Of a DNA stretch of 64,000 bases, positions 1 to 9,218 are shown in pieces. How positions within the stretch are numbered: the first letter of the stretch is position 1; every line of letters starts with the position of its first letter. The translations under genes and the position numbers were made by a program. The notes below the pieces were generated by a model. It was not told the origin of the DNA, did no database searches, and was given only the letters and a program-made list of their open reading frames with translations. The DNA comes from Thalassolituus oleivorans MIL-1. Lineage in GTDB: Bacteria; Pseudomonadota; Gammaproteobacteria; Pseudomonadales; Oceanobacteraceae. The DNA lies in contig NC_020888.1 in the NCBI RefSeq assembly GCF_000355675.1, positions 2,711,501-2,775,500 on the forward strand, written 5' to 3'.

Positions 1-1215
1 TCGCGATATGGTGGTGTAGCTTTGCTGCGCTGCTTCTAATAAAAACGTTTGCAGCGATAGCCTGCTGACGGCTTCGGCAAAATCCACGTCTGATAATTCT
101 GATAGTACCGCTTGGCTTACTAATTTTACGTCGTCGCTTAAATTACGCGTGTTGTCGATGACGTTTAATCGCGCGCCAACTTGGCTACGCACTTCGGATA
201 TTGATGATTGTGCAAATGCGAGGTTGGTTAGGGTGTCTTCGATCAAGATATCTAGGGTCGCTGAATCTTCTGGGTTGTCTTCCAGCGAATCCAGTCCTTG
301 GCGTAAGCGAAATACGGTGTCGGTGATACTTTGCTTGGGCGTTGATTTTGCCAGCACTTCGTCGCCGGGTTCTGGGTTGCCATACACTGTCATGCTGACG
401 CCTGCGACTACGATGTCTTTCGAGCCTGTGTAGCCGACATTTACTTTGCCTTCGATAACGTGATTATCAGAGGCTCTGCGTGCGGTGTAATTTGGCCCTG
501 GTGGGCTGATGGCGGATTCTTGGTTAAACGTTATGATGATATCGTCGGGATAGAAGTCGGCGTAGGCTTCTTCGTCGACTACAAACCCTGCATTCACCTG
601 AGCATCGCCGGTATTTAATGGATTTATTTGTGTGGTAAACGTATTTTTAGCGGCACGTACGTCGATAAATAATGATTTACCGCTATCACCGGTAGCAACG
701 TTGGTGGTGTCGCCAATGGATAAGAAACGTTGACCTTCGTCGCCTTTATAGGCATAGCGACCATTAGCTTGTTGTTCGAATGGTGGATTTTTTCCTTTAA
801 ATCCAGCAAAAATAAATTCACCGTTGGGATCACGGGTATTAAATAAACTGGCTAGACTTTTTTCTAGCTGATTAATTTCTGAGCTGATTGCTTGGCGGTC
901 GGTTTGCGTGAGTGTACCACCACCGGCGTTAACGGTGAGTTCTTGTAGCCGCGTTAGGTTGTCGGTTATCGACGATAAAGTCGCTTCTTCGAGTTTTAGG
1001 CGGTTTTCTGCCGCGGTCATATTGCGGTCGTATTGATCCCGCTGAGCGATATCTTGCTGCAACTGTAAAATTTTAGTCGAGGCAATAGGATCATCAGCCG
1101 GAGTTAAAACACGGCGACCCGAAGATACTTGTTGCTGGGTTTTATTAACTGATGATTGATTATCCAATATCGAGTTTAAGCCGCTATTAAATGACTGCAA
1201 AGTTGCGACGCGCAT
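1..1215 (-). CDS. flgL: Flagellar hook-associated protein 3 (hook-filament junction), 3' end outside the window
   Basis: FlgL forms the second junction layer between hook and filament. The start at 1215 gives a typical FlgL N-terminus (MRVATLQSFNSGLNSIL), and the frame stays open for 405 codons to the window edge. The helical N-terminus contains the flagellin-like pattern QQQVSSGRRVLTPADDP, and the last visible residues (...QSYTTISR) lie only a few codons before where FlgL proteins normally end, so almost the whole gene is present. The gene starts 9 bp after flgK and should be co-transcribed from the sigma-54-type promoter upstream of flgJ. The identity is secure; only the extreme C-terminus is unseen. 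Confidence 0.93.
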   Translation of the reverse strand, partial: MRVATLQSFNSGLNSILDNQSSVNKTQQQVSSGRRVLTPADDPIASTKILQLQQDIAQRDQYDRNMTAAENRLKLEEATLSSITDNLTRLQELTVNAGGGTLTQTDRQAISSEINQLEKSLASLFNTRDPNGEFIFAGFKGKNPPFEQQANGRYAYKGDEGQRFLSIGDTTNVATGDSGKSLFIDVRAAKNTFTTQINPLNTGDAQVNAGFVVDEEAYADFYPDDIIITFNQESAISPPGPNYTARRASDNHVIEGKVNVGYTGSKDIVVAGVSMTVYGNPEPGDEVLAKSTPKQSITDTVFRLRQGLDSLEDNPEDSATLDILIEDTLTNLAFAQSSISEVRSQVGARLNVIDNTRNLSDDVKLVSQAVLSELSDVDFAEAVSRLSLQTFLLEAAQQSYTTISR

Positions 1216-1224
1216 AATCTGCTC

Positions 1225-4206
1225 CTATCGGAATGTGCTAATTAATGTGTCGAAGATTTGCCGTGCCACCTGAATTACCTGCGCGCTGGCGTTGTAGGCC
1301 AATTCGTATTTAATTAGGGCTGCTGCTTCTTCATCAAGGTTTACGCCGGAGTTACTGTCGACTGCATTTTGCGAGTTGCGCAATAATACTTCGGCGGAGT
1401 CGCGGTTAATTTGCGACCGACTGGTTACTGAGCCTACGACTTCTACTAAGCGTGCGTAAGCTTCGGTATAACTGGTATTTCCGCTAATAGAGTCTTCTGT
1501 TTGCAACGCGGCCATTGACGATCCGTTACGACTATCGGAGGTGCCATCGGTGTTAAATTCGATGGTAAATTCATCTCCGGCCTGGGCTAAGCCCGATACA
1601 TTAACGTCAAAACCAAAATGCACGGGTTCGCCGACGGGGTCGGTGTCGAATAAATTATTGCCCGGCGGAGCAATGCTAAGGCTGTAATTTTCGTCGAGCA
1701 CGACTTTTAGTTGGCCACCCATAGTGAGCTTGGATGAGCCATTAATGCCGGTTGCGTTCATTTCTAAGCGCGGCGTAAAGCTGATTTTTCCACGTTCGTT
1801 AATGCCGACGTCTAGGTTGCCTGAAAATACGTAACCGGAGTTTTCGAGTTCGGTTCGAATACCATCAAGCAGTTCATCGCCTGTGGCGTAAGTGCCGGTC
1901 ATTTCGATACTAAAAGTGCCCTGCCCCGGTACGTCAAATTCGTAGGTATACGGCCCGCCTTCGCTAAAATCGTAGCCTTCGTATTCACTCAATGCGGTAA
2001 AGGTGGCATTGCCGGTTTCACGAAGGTCGGTATATTCGCCGTTGCCTACGGAAAATCCGTCTCCTACATCACCGGTAATTTCTAGGTTAACGTCTTCACC
2101 ATCGAGCGAAATAATGGTTAGTTTAGCGCCGTCGCTGCGTGCGACTAAGCCTTGATCTTGAAAGTCGATGTTGGCGTTAATTCGTTCGGCTAAGAAATCA
2201 AGAGTAATAGGATCTGGGACTTCTTCTGGGTAGCCGCTGGAGTATTTGGTTTGGTTAGGGCCAAGTGTGTCGGTAAGCACGATGCCATTAACGCTAATCA
2301 CCATGTCTTGGAAGGGGTTAGGATCGTTGGTAATTCCGGTTATTTCGACGGTGGTACGCGCCGATGCTTCTACCCCGTCGCGCTTACTTAATGCTTGGGC
2401 AATTTCTTTTGCAGAAGCATTTATTGAGGTAATTAATGTGGGCTGTGTGGTTACTTTTCCGGTCGTTGGATTGGTATAGCTGATACCAATACGTTCTGGA
2501 AAGAAACCATTAACTGAGTCGACTATCGCAGCGGGGGATGCCGCCTGATAGGTTGGCTTTGTCGGTAGTACGCCACCAAAACTGGTAAATGCAGTTTTGC
2601 CTTCGTCGGCTGGCAACATGGAGTTGCTAATACCCGGCACAAAGGTTTGGTTCATTAATGGTGGAAATAATGGTATCGGATTACCTGGGTCGGTGTTGTC
2701 CAATACGTCGTAGGTGGTTGGCGATGTAAATCGAATAATGAGTGGCGGGTCGAGTTCGCCTTCATTCATTAGATAGGTGGTGTTGGTGTCGTAAACTTCA
2801 CCTTGGGTTATTTCACCACTACCACGGTTACCAATGGCTGCATCGGTAACAATAGGAGACGCCAGCGCTAATTGCTCAGCGCGGGTGATGTTCATGTCTA
2901 TTTTTGCGGCTTCGTTACGCGTTGGTGTCAGTAAGAAGTTGTCGCCTTTTTGAAACGAACCACTTTCAAAACGAATTTCAAAACCATCGACTTCGATACT
3001 GTCGGGAAAGCCGCCACTGAGGGAGTTGGTTTCTAATATTTTATTGTCACTTAAGCGTTTTATGCGGTAGGTGAAGTCGTCTGGCCCTGGAAATTCGACT
3101 TCGTAGTCGCTGGTTGTAAGTTCACCGGCGTCGATAATATGTACCGACATAATGCGGTCGTTCGGTTGGGCATTGTTACGATCACCCAATACACGCTCGT
3201 AGGTTTTTAATGGATCGTTAATGTCTTCAAAAAAGTTTTCACCTTTTAAGCCATCGTAGTCGATACCTAATTTATGCTGGTCGTTCATTGTTTGCGCTAT
3301 GGTGAGCGCGATGCGACCAAGACCATTCATAGTAGGATCGAGTACTTGTTCGCGAAAATCTAGAATACCGCCAAGCTGTCCACCGGTAATTTCACGGGTG
3401 ACGTTTTGCACGGAATTTCCTTTACGAAAATAGATATCAACACGGGATGGGTCGTTGGCACCAATGTCGGTAAATACTTCGTTAAAATCATTACCAATTA
3501 CTAACGACTGGCCATTACCAATAAATACGTTGATCGATGAACCGTCTTGTTCGACGACGTTCACTTCTACGTACTCTGATAATTGTTTTAATAGGCGGTC
3601 GCGCTGATCGAGCATTTCGCTGGGTTCGTTACCTTGAGCTGATGCGGTAGCAAACGAGATTTGTTCGTTGAGCTCAGCGATGGCTTCAGCAATGGTGGTA
3701 ATTTCACCGGCAATGACTTCCATTTGGCCGTTAATAATGTCGTTTTGAGCATTTAAACGATCTGAGATGGTAGTAAAGCGGTCGATTAAGCTGTTGGCTT
3801 CGCTGATGACTACTTCACGAGCGGCGAGCGATGATGGATCGTCAACCGATGATTGCAGGGCACCAAATAAGTTTTCTAAGCCCGGTTGTAAACCGGTGCC
3901 CGCATCGGCCAGTAGGCTGTCGATTTGTGAGGCGTTGACCGCGAGCGCGTTAAATTCGTTAAATGTGGAGGTATCAAGGCGTACTTGTTCGGTTAAAAAT
4001 TGGTCGTAGACGCGACGAACAGAATCGACATTAACGCCCGAACCTACCCATACACCGGCAGAAAACTGGGAATCGTTTTCGCCAAAGCTAACTTCTTGGC
4101 GGCTATAACCTTCGGTTCCGGCGTTGGTAATGTTGTTACCGGTAATGGTTAACGCAGCTTGGTGCGCTTTTAAACCTGAAATACCAACACTTAAAATATC
4201 GCCCAT
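1225..4206 (-). CDS. flgK: Flagellar hook-associated protein 1, unusually long
   Basis: FlgK is the first hook-filament junction protein, exported through the flagellar type III apparatus. The N-terminus carries the rod/hook family signature (SGLKAHQAALTITGNNITNA) and the C-terminus the matching helix (LDEEAAALIKYELAYNASAQ). At 993 residues it is well beyond the roughly 550-680 of common FlgK proteins. The extra length lies in the middle, in Asp/Gly/Thr-rich beta-type sequence between about residues 330 and 900, which in this family is exposed on the outside of the structure. It lies 2 bp from flgJ and 9 bp from flgL, as in a normal flgJKL operon. Confidence 0.96.
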   Translation of the reverse strand: MGDILSVGISGLKAHQAALTITGNNITNAGTEGYSRQEVSFGENDSQFSAGVWVGSGVNVDSVRRVYDQFLTEQVRLDTSTFNEFNALAVNASQIDSLLADAGTGLQPGLENLFGALQSSVDDPSSLAAREVVISEANSLIDRFTTISDRLNAQNDIINGQMEVIAGEITTIAEAIAELNEQISFATASAQGNEPSEMLDQRDRLLKQLSEYVEVNVVEQDGSSINVFIGNGQSLVIGNDFNEVFTDIGANDPSRVDIYFRKGNSVQNVTREITGGQLGGILDFREQVLDPTMNGLGRIALTIAQTMNDQHKLGIDYDGLKGENFFEDINDPLKTYERVLGDRNNAQPNDRIMSVHIIDAGELTTSDYEVEFPGPDDFTYRIKRLSDNKILETNSLSGGFPDSIEVDGFEIRFESGSFQKGDNFLLTPTRNEAAKIDMNITRAEQLALASPIVTDAAIGNRGSGEITQGEVYDTNTTYLMNEGELDPPLIIRFTSPTTYDVLDNTDPGNPIPLFPPLMNQTFVPGISNSMLPADEGKTAFTSFGGVLPTKPTYQAASPAAIVDSVNGFFPERIGISYTNPTTGKVTTQPTLITSINASAKEIAQALSKRDGVEASARTTVEITGITNDPNPFQDMVISVNGIVLTDTLGPNQTKYSSGYPEEVPDPITLDFLAERINANIDFQDQGLVARSDGAKLTIISLDGEDVNLEITGDVGDGFSVGNGEYTDLRETGNATFTALSEYEGYDFSEGGPYTYEFDVPGQGTFSIEMTGTYATGDELLDGIRTELENSGYVFSGNLDVGINERGKISFTPRLEMNATGINGSSKLTMGGQLKVVLDENYSLSIAPPGNNLFDTDPVGEPVHFGFDVNVSGLAQAGDEFTIEFNTDGTSDSRNGSSMAALQTEDSISGNTSYTEAYARLVEVVGSVTSRSQINRDSAEVLLRNSQNAVDSNSGVNLDEEAAALIKYELAYNASAQVIQVARQIFDTLISTFR

Positions 4207-4208
4207 GA

Positions 4209-5270
4209 TTATTCTCCTGCCGACGGTGTGGCGGTGGACGAAATTTCAGTTGGCGAATTATTGAGTGCTTGTTTCAGCACGGTATTGAGTAATTCACTGT
4301 CTGAAATTCGTTCGATTTTTGCGCCATACTGCGGGTCGGTCGCATAACCGGATTGTTGTAATGCATGGCCGTATTCGCCAGCCGATAATTGTTGATCTAG
4401 GGCATCTTGATAACGTGAAGCCGAACGTAGGAAGTTAGCGTAATCTTGCACGCCTTCTTCTAATGAGGCGTATGAGCGGAATTCAGCGCGCTCGTTTACG
4501 CGAACACCGTTACGGTATTCATGAGTAGTGACTTCTACTTTGCTGCCATCCCAACGAGGATCGGCTTTAATACCAAATAGGTTATGGCTGGTGTTGCCTT
4601 GTTCATCGGCAATCATGTACTTACCCCAGCCAGTTTCGAGCGCCGCTTGCGCTACGATGGCTTTTGGATCAACACCTAAATCACCGCCGACTTTTTCTGC
4701 GAGTGGATACAAAGCGGCAACGAACTCCGCAGGCGTGGCAAACTGTTGCCCCTTACTGCCAACGCCGCTAGCAACGATTGCTGTGGTATTTTCGCTATTG
4801 GGCGCATCTTGATTTGCGCTGGCGGCTGCGCTGCTGTCTTCTTTGATTTGCTCTAATTCTTCATCAACTTTTTTAATTGCATAAGCCAATGACGTGGACT
4901 GACGACGGTCGTTTAATTTAGAGAAATCGAGCGGTTTTTCTTCGCCGTTCTCACCGTACTGAACCATGAGCTGACGGTGTATCACCTCGGCCAAACCCGT
5001 GCCCTGCCCCGCTGTCAGCGATACAGACATCTGATCGTCGTACATATTTTGGTAAAAATCAGACTCTGGAGACGAGAACATGTTGTCTTCGGAAAATACC
5101 TTACCCGCGTCACGCATAGACGACAGCATCATGCCGATAAACATCGACTCGAACTGTTTCGCGACTTCCATTAATGCCGCGCCTTTGTCTTCTTTTCCGA
5201 GCTTACGGATGCCCTGAAGGCCATTCAGATCGGTAAAAACATTAGCAGCGTTGGTTTGGGTTTGGATCAT
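4209..5270 (-). CDS. flgJ: Flagellar rod-cap protein with peptidoglycan hydrolase domain
   Basis: Two-domain FlgJ of the gammaproteobacterial type. Residues about 1-110 are the rod-binding domain (KQFESMFIGMMLSSMRDAG). After a Ser/Ala/Asn-rich linker, residues about 175-335 are the glucosaminidase domain, with the motif AIVAQAALETGWGKY holding the presumed catalytic Glu and a downstream HNLFGIKAD block. It digests peptidoglycan so the rod can cross the wall. A strong AAGGAG ribosome site precedes the start at 5270. Normally flgI lies directly upstream on the same strand; here flgI is inverted and a REP array sits in its place, with a separate sigma-54-type promoter at 5295-5310. Confidence 0.97.
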   Translation of the reverse strand: MIQTQTNAANVFTDLNGLQGIRKLGKEDKGAALMEVAKQFESMFIGMMLSSMRDAGKVFSEDNMFSSPESDFYQNMYDDQMSVSLTAGQGTGLAEVIHRQLMVQYGENGEEKPLDFSKLNDRRQSTSLAYAIKKVDEELEQIKEDSSAAASANQDAPNSENTTAIVASGVGSKGQQFATPAEFVAALYPLAEKVGGDLGVDPKAIVAQAALETGWGKYMIADEQGNTSHNLFGIKADPRWDGSKVEVTTHEYRNGVRVNERAEFRSYASLEEGVQDYANFLRSASRYQDALDQQLSAGEYGHALQQSGYATDPQYGAKIERISDSELLNTVLKQALNNSPTEISSTATPSAGE

Positions 5271-5294
5271 AACAATCTCCTTTGTAATGGAGAT

Positions 5295-5310
5295 TGCAAA
5301 GAGTTTGCCA
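5295..5310 (-). promoter_or_regulatory. Sigma-54-type promoter for flgJKL
   Basis: Read on the minus strand, TGGCAAACTCTTTGCA matches the sigma-54 consensus TGGCAC(R)N4TTGCA with one mismatch and correct GG/GC spacing. The predicted start is about 15 nt before the flgJ ATG. It lies just downstream of the REP array, so flgJKL can be transcribed without read-through from flgF. Confidence 0.75.
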
Positions 5311-5328
5311 AGTTTGAGGAAGATGGTT

Positions 5329-5683
5329 TCGCGGCTACGAACAAAATACGTTCGTTGAATCGCTCCTACGGGAAGATAATATATTTTGAATGTATAGATG
5401 ATACTCAGGAATATCTGTAGGAGGCACTCAGGGAGCGAAGCGAGCAGTGCCGATTTATCGCGACTACGAACAAAATACGTTCGTTGAATCGCTCCTACGG
5501 GAAGATAATATATTTTGAATGTATGGATGATACCCAGGAACGTCTGTAGGAAGTACTCGGGAATATCTGTAGGAGGTACTCAGGAATATCTGTAGGAGGT
5601 ACTCAGGGAGCGAAGCGAGCAGTGCCGATTTATCGCGACTACTAACAAAATACGTTCGTTGAATCGCTCCTACGGGAAGACGG
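5329..5683 (-). repeat. REP palindrome array between flgJ and flgI (reverse orientation)
   Basis: Three copies of a palindrome beginning TCGCG(A/G)CTAC and ending GAATCGCTCCTACGGG (5329-5372, 5459-5502, about 5631-5683) alternate with two copies of a second element, AGGGAGCGAAGCGAGCAG. Between them lie short tandem units of about 23 bp with the core TGTAGGAGGTACTC. The palindrome folds through ACGAAC/GTTCGT-type inner arms and GCGATT/AGTCGC outer arms. The orientation is opposite to the arrays at 7.25-8.52 and 10.94-11.14 kb, making inverted repeats around flgI. Confidence 0.93.
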
Positions 5684-5714
5684 TATGTTTGAATCTGTAA
5701 TACACGTAAGGAAT

Positions 5715-5730
5715 AGGCACACCTTCTGCA
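5715..5730 (+). promoter_or_regulatory. Sigma-54-type promoter for inverted flgI
   Basis: AGGCACACCTTCTGCA matches TGGCAC(R)N4TTGCA at 14 of 16 aligned positions' scheme, with GG and GC at exactly the right separation. The same C at the first T of TTGC occurs in the flgF promoter. The predicted start is near 5742, about 45 nt before the flgI ATG at 5787. It reads toward flgI in its present, inverted orientation. Confidence 0.68.
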
Positions 5731-5786
5731 TACATACCTGTAATTGAGGAAAAAACGGCGCTGTTGCCGATAAAACAGGTATAAAA

Positions 5787-6884
5787 ATGAAAATCTGGCG
5801 TCAATTATCAGTCATGCTCGTACTGCTAACAGCCTCAACGGCCTACGCAGAGCGAATCAAAGACATCACCAGCATCTCTGGTGTTCGTAGCAATCAACTC
5901 GTCGGCTATGGCCTCGTCGTGGGCCTTGACGGCACCGGTGACAAAGCACCGTTCACCACTCAAACCTTCCTCAATATGATGAGTGAATTCGGCATCACTT
6001 TACCAGTAGGCACCGATCCAAAACTTAAAAACGTTGCTGCTGTGTCGGTTACCGCCGATTTACCACCGTTCGCAAAACCCGGACAACGCGTAGACGTCAC
6101 CGTAGCATCATTAGGCAATGCTAAAAGCTTACGCGGTGGTGCATTACTCTTTACACCGCTCAAAGGTGCAGACGGCAATATCTACGCCGTTGCACAGGGT
6201 AATTTAGTGGTTGGCGGATTTGGTGCTGAAGGTAACGACGGATCGAGTATTAAAATAAACGTGCCGAGCGTAGGACGAATTCCAAATGGCGCATCGGTAG
6301 AACAAGCCGTACCTAATAATTTCGCCCGTGGCGATAGTTTAATTTTTAATTTAGACCAACCCGATTTCACCACCGCGCGTGCATTGGTCGATAAAATTAA
6401 TGACATGCTTGGCCCAAATACCGCAGAAGCACTCGATGCTACCTCAATTCGTGTAAGCGCCCCACGAGATACAAGCCAGCGCGTTGCTTATTTATCCGTT
6501 ATTGAAAATCTAGTGGTAGAAACCGGAAAAGAACGCGCCAAAGTTATTATTAACTCGCGCACCGGCACCATCGTGATTGGCCAAAACGTAATGATCGAGC
6601 CCGTAGCCGTCACCCACGGTAGCTTAACCGTTACTATTACCGAAGATTTTGCTGTCTCTCAGCCGAATGCCTTAGCCGAAGGTGAAACCGTCGTCGTACC
6701 TCAAACCAACATCAATATCGACAACGGCGCAGACAGCCGCATGTTTAAATTTGGTCCAGGCGTATCGCTGGACGATATCGTCAAAGCAGTTAATGAAGTT
6801 GGCGCAGCGCCTGGTGATTTAATGGCTATACTTGAAGCAATGAAACAAGCCGGTGCGCTTAAAGCGGAGTTAATTGTCATATGA
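5787..6884 (+). CDS. flgI: Flagellar P-ring protein, inverted relative to the operon
   Basis: FlgI forms the periplasmic P ring around the rod, in the peptidoglycan layer. The 365-residue product has a Sec signal peptide (cleavage near [10 protein letters not shown]) and the conserved start of the mature protein ([20 protein letters not shown]). It is full length and ends with the usual ALKAELIVI. It overlaps the next gene by 4 bp. In related clusters flgI lies between flgH and flgJ on the same strand; here it runs on the opposite strand between two inverted REP arrays, with a promoter match at 5715-5730. No damage is visible, so it is probably still expressed. Confidence 0.98.
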   Translation: MKIWRQLSVMLVLLTASTAYAERIKDITSISGVRSNQLVGYGLVVGLDGTGDKAPFTTQTFLNMMSEFGITLPVGTDPKLKNVAAVSVTADLPPFAKPGQRVDVTVASLGNAKSLRGGALLFTPLKGADGNIYAVAQGNLVVGGFGAEGNDGSSIKINVPSVGRIPNGASVEQAVPNNFARGDSLIFNLDQPDFTTARALVDKINDMLGPNTAEALDATSIRVSAPRDTSQRVAYLSVIENLVVETGKERAKVIINSRTGTIVIGQNVMIEPVAVTHGSLTVTITEDFAVSQPNALAEGETVVVPQTNINIDNGADSRMFKFGPGVSLDDIVKAVNEVGAAPGDLMAILEAMKQAGALKAELIVI

Positions 6885-7183
6885 AAAAAGATCTGTTCGT
6901 ACAGGTAAAAAATCTCTCGCTGGAACTGCGCTCATTAATTCGCCAAGGCGTTAAAGAAGGCGTAGAAGAACGAATTAATAAACGTAATGAACTAATGCAA
7001 GAATGGTTTGCCGAAATAAACGACCTGATTAATTTAACCAGCGAACAACAGGTATTTTTAGAAGATTTACTGCAAGAAGAGCAAGGTTTACTAGAACAAC
7101 TGCAGGACGAGCAAAAACAAATTGTCGAACATAACCAAGGGCAAAATAAGCTCAATCGTTATCGTCAAATATTGCAGCACTAA
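6881..7183 (+). CDS. Small coiled-coil protein encoded after flgI, unknown function
   Basis: A 100-residue, highly charged protein with no signal peptide or membrane segment. It is almost entirely helical/coiled-coil by composition (Glu, Gln, Leu, Lys), for example from [17 protein letters not shown] onward. Its start overlaps the flgI stop by 4 bp (ATGA), so translation is likely coupled, and the gene travels with flgI inside the inverted segment. Size and composition resemble export chaperones of the FliT/FlgN kind, but that is only a resemblance. A terminator follows at 7212-7235. Confidence 0.8.
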   Translation: MKKDLFVQVKNLSLELRSLIRQGVKEGVEERINKRNELMQEWFAEINDLINLTSEQQVFLEDLLQEEQGLLEQLQDEQKQIVEHNQGQNKLNRYRQILQH

Positions 7184-7211
7184 AACGATTTTCTGAGGGC
7201 TCCACTCCTTG

Positions 7212-7235
7212 ACCACCGCTTGCGGTGGTTTTTTT
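7212..7235 (+). terminator. Rho-independent terminator of the flgI unit
   Basis: ACCACCGC and GCGGTGGT form a perfect 8-bp stem with a minimal loop, followed by a run of T's. It ends the inverted two-gene unit just before the REP array. Confidence 0.9.
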
Positions 7236-7252
7236 CTGGCTGGGTCAAATAT

Positions 7253-7604
7253 CGGCACTGCTCGCTTCGCTCCCTGAGTACCTCCTACAGTTTTACCTTG
7301 AGTACCTTCTACAGTTTGGCCCTGAGTACTTCCTACATATTCAACCAACGGTGTTCTGTAGGAGCGATTCAACGAACGCTTTTTGTTCGTAGTCGCGATG
7401 TGATCTGTGAAGGTCATCAATATTCATCCTCATCGGCACTGCTCGCTTCGCTCCCTGAGTACCTCCTACAGTTTAGCCCTGAATACCTCCTACAGTTTAG
7501 CCCTGAGTACCTTCTACAGTTTGGCCCTGAGTACCTCCTACATATTCAACGAACGGTGTTCTGTAGGAGCTATTCAACGAACGCTTTTTGTTCGTAGTCG
7601 CGAT
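7253..7604 (+). repeat. REP palindrome array downstream of the flgI unit
   Basis: Two long palindromes beginning GTAGGAGC(G/T)ATTCAACGA and ending TTCGTAGTCGCGATG (7358-7400, 7562-7604) alternate with two copies of the second element, CACTGCTCGCTTCGCTCCC. Tandem 24-bp units with the core GAGTACCTCCTACA follow each second element (three, then four copies). The array is opposite in orientation to the one at 5.33-5.68 kb. Open frames across it (7220-7712 plus strand, 7091-7420 minus strand) only translate repeats. Confidence 0.93.
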
Positions 7605-7614
7605 GCTGGGGTGA

Positions 7615-8073
7615 TTACAACCAAACGGCATCCCAGTAAGGATAATCGCCGAGTCGCTTCACCAGGCCGGCCCTCAGCGGATTGGCTACGATATATCGCG
7701 CTGCTTGTTTAAGATCTTCGTCTTTACGTATCGCTCGATCATGAAATGCGGGGGCCCATACTTTATTCCCGAATCCACGCTCTCGAATTATTCGTGCAGA
7801 ACCTGATTTAAGTAGCTGTATGGTTTTACTGAGATCGCCATTCTCACCGAGTTCTATTAGCCAGTGGATGTGGTCAGGCATTAACACCCAACTTAATAGT
7901 GAATTACCTAATAATGAGGTTGGTTTAGTAAAAAATCTACAGGTTGGAATTGCGTATTTAGGATCAGAGAATATTGGTGTGCGGTCGTTGGTCGTGGCCG
8001 TTACAAGATAAATGCGGCCAGACTCTGAAAATCGGCCTTTGCGTAAATTAGAGTGCCCTTTGAGCATATTCAA
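7615..8073 (-). CDS. REP-associated tyrosine transposase (RAYT, TnpA_REP/Y1 family)
   Basis: A 152-residue single-domain HUH nuclease. RAYTs nick REP palindromes and are the presumed agents of their spread. Visible family marks are the N-terminal strand GRIYLVTATT, the metal-binding HUH motif in LMPDHIHWLIEL, and the presumed nucleophilic Tyr in QAARYIVANPLRAGLV. The length is normal and the frame intact. It is flanked on both sides by REP arrays containing the repeats found nowhere else in the window in such density, the usual arrangement for a RAYT and its cognate REPs. It lies between flgH and inverted flgI, inside the broken flagellar operon. Confidence 0.95.
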   Translation of the reverse strand: MNMLKGHSNLRKGRFSESGRIYLVTATTNDRTPIFSDPKYAIPTCRFFTKPTSLLGNSLLSWVLMPDHIHWLIELGENGDLSKTIQLLKSGSARIIRERGFGNKVWAPAFHDRAIRKDEDLKQAARYIVANPLRAGLVKRLGDYPYWDAVWL

Positions 8074-8161
8074 TCCTTGAATTTATGTCCCTATTCATCG
8101 TTTTAATTTAATAGTGATTCAATTTCAAGAAGGTTCGTGCAGATTGAGTAATGATTTATTC

Positions 8162-8520
8162 TTGTAGGAGCGATTGAACGAATGCTTTTTGTTCGTAGTC
8201 GCGATGTCATCTGTGAAGATCATCAATACTCATACTCATCGGCACTGCTCGCTTCGCTCCCTGAGTACCTCCTACAGTTTTACCTTGAGTACCTCCTACA
8301 TGTTCAATGAACGATATTCTGTAGGAGCGATTCAACGAACGCTTTTTGTTCGTAGTCGCGATGTCATCTGTGAAGATCATCAATACTCATACTCATCGGC
8401 ACTGCTCGCTTCGCTCCCTGAGTACCTCCTACAGTTTTACCTTGAGTACCTCCTACATGTTCAATGAACGATATTCTGTAGGAGCGATTCAACGAACGCT
8501 TTTTGTTCGTAGTCGCGATT
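8162..8520 (+). repeat. REP palindrome array between the RAYT gene and flgH
   Basis: Three long palindromes (about 8164-8204, 8319-8361, 8478-8520) and two second elements in the same orientation as the 7.25 kb array. A unit of 157 bp is tandemly duplicated almost perfectly (8204 onward and 8361 onward), showing recent unequal exchange or slippage. The array ends 3 bp before the flgH stop codon. Plus-strand open frames here are repeat translations, not genes. Confidence 0.93.
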
Positions 8521-8522
8521 CG

Positions 8523-9200
8523 TTAAAACGGCCACCACGGTGAGGTTAATATGCGGTCGGCCCAGCCTTGTTTGGTGGAGTTGTTAAGCGCTCCACGTCC
8601 GCCAAATGAGATACGTGCGTCGGCGACTTTGCTGGAGGCGACTGTGTTATCTGGGGTGATGTCTGCCGGGCGGACGAGTCCTTGGATGCGAATATATTCT
8701 TCGCCTTCGCTTAGGGTTAACCATTTTTCGCCGCGAATTCTTAATATTCCGTTCGGTAATATTTCGGCAACGGATACGGTTATTTGGCCGCTTAAACTAT
8801 TCGAACGGTCAGCTTCGCCTTTGCCGCTGAATTTTCGGTCGGCTGAGGTGCTGGTGTCGAGATTTAGGTTTTTAAATCCTGGCACTGTGCCCATTAAACT
8901 CGGTACGGCGAGGTCGTTGGTCGATGATTTGTCGGCGTTGGTGGCGGCGGATTTACTCGATTGATATTGTTCGTCGAATATCACGGTAATGATGTCGCCG
9001 ACACGGGTGGCTTGCTGGTCGGTGTATAAACCTAGGCTGTAGCGCGCCTGATACAGCGAGCCGTTAGCATTAGGTGGTGGCGCTAGGCTTTGCGCGGATA
9101 CAGGGGCGAAGTCTGGGTCGTCAGGAAATACGTCGCGCTCCATGGGAACGGATGTGCAGGCTGGCAATAAAATAACGAGTATTGATGCGATGCGCCACAT
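8523..9200 (-). CDS. flgH: Flagellar L-ring lipoprotein
   Basis: FlgH forms the outer-membrane L ring. The 225-residue product begins with a lipoprotein signal peptide whose lipobox is LLPAC (Cys15). It continues with conserved FlgH blocks, including LYTDQQATRVGDIITVIFDE, ILPNGILRIRGEKW and RIQGLVRPADI. It is last in the flgF-G-H unit; the stop is followed at once by a REP array, where flgI would be expected. An AGGAGG-type ribosome site precedes the start at 9200. Confidence 0.97.
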   Translation of the reverse strand: MWRIASILVILLPACTSVPMERDVFPDDPDFAPVSAQSLAPPPNANGSLYQARYSLGLYTDQQATRVGDIITVIFDEQYQSSKSAATNADKSSTNDLAVPSLMGTVPGFKNLNLDTSTSADRKFSGKGEADRSNSLSGQITVSVAEILPNGILRIRGEKWLTLSEGEEYIRIQGLVRPADITPDNTVASSKVADARISFGGRGALNNSTKQGWADRILTSPWWPF

Positions 9201-9218
9201 AAGGCACCTCCTAATCTG

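Noticed and set aside
7091-8543. Several open frames of 60-150 codons on both strands across the REP arrays (for example 7220-7597, 7407-7712, 8174-8467)
   Set aside because: They translate the palindromes and the 24-bp units, repeat each other's residues and lack ribosome sites.
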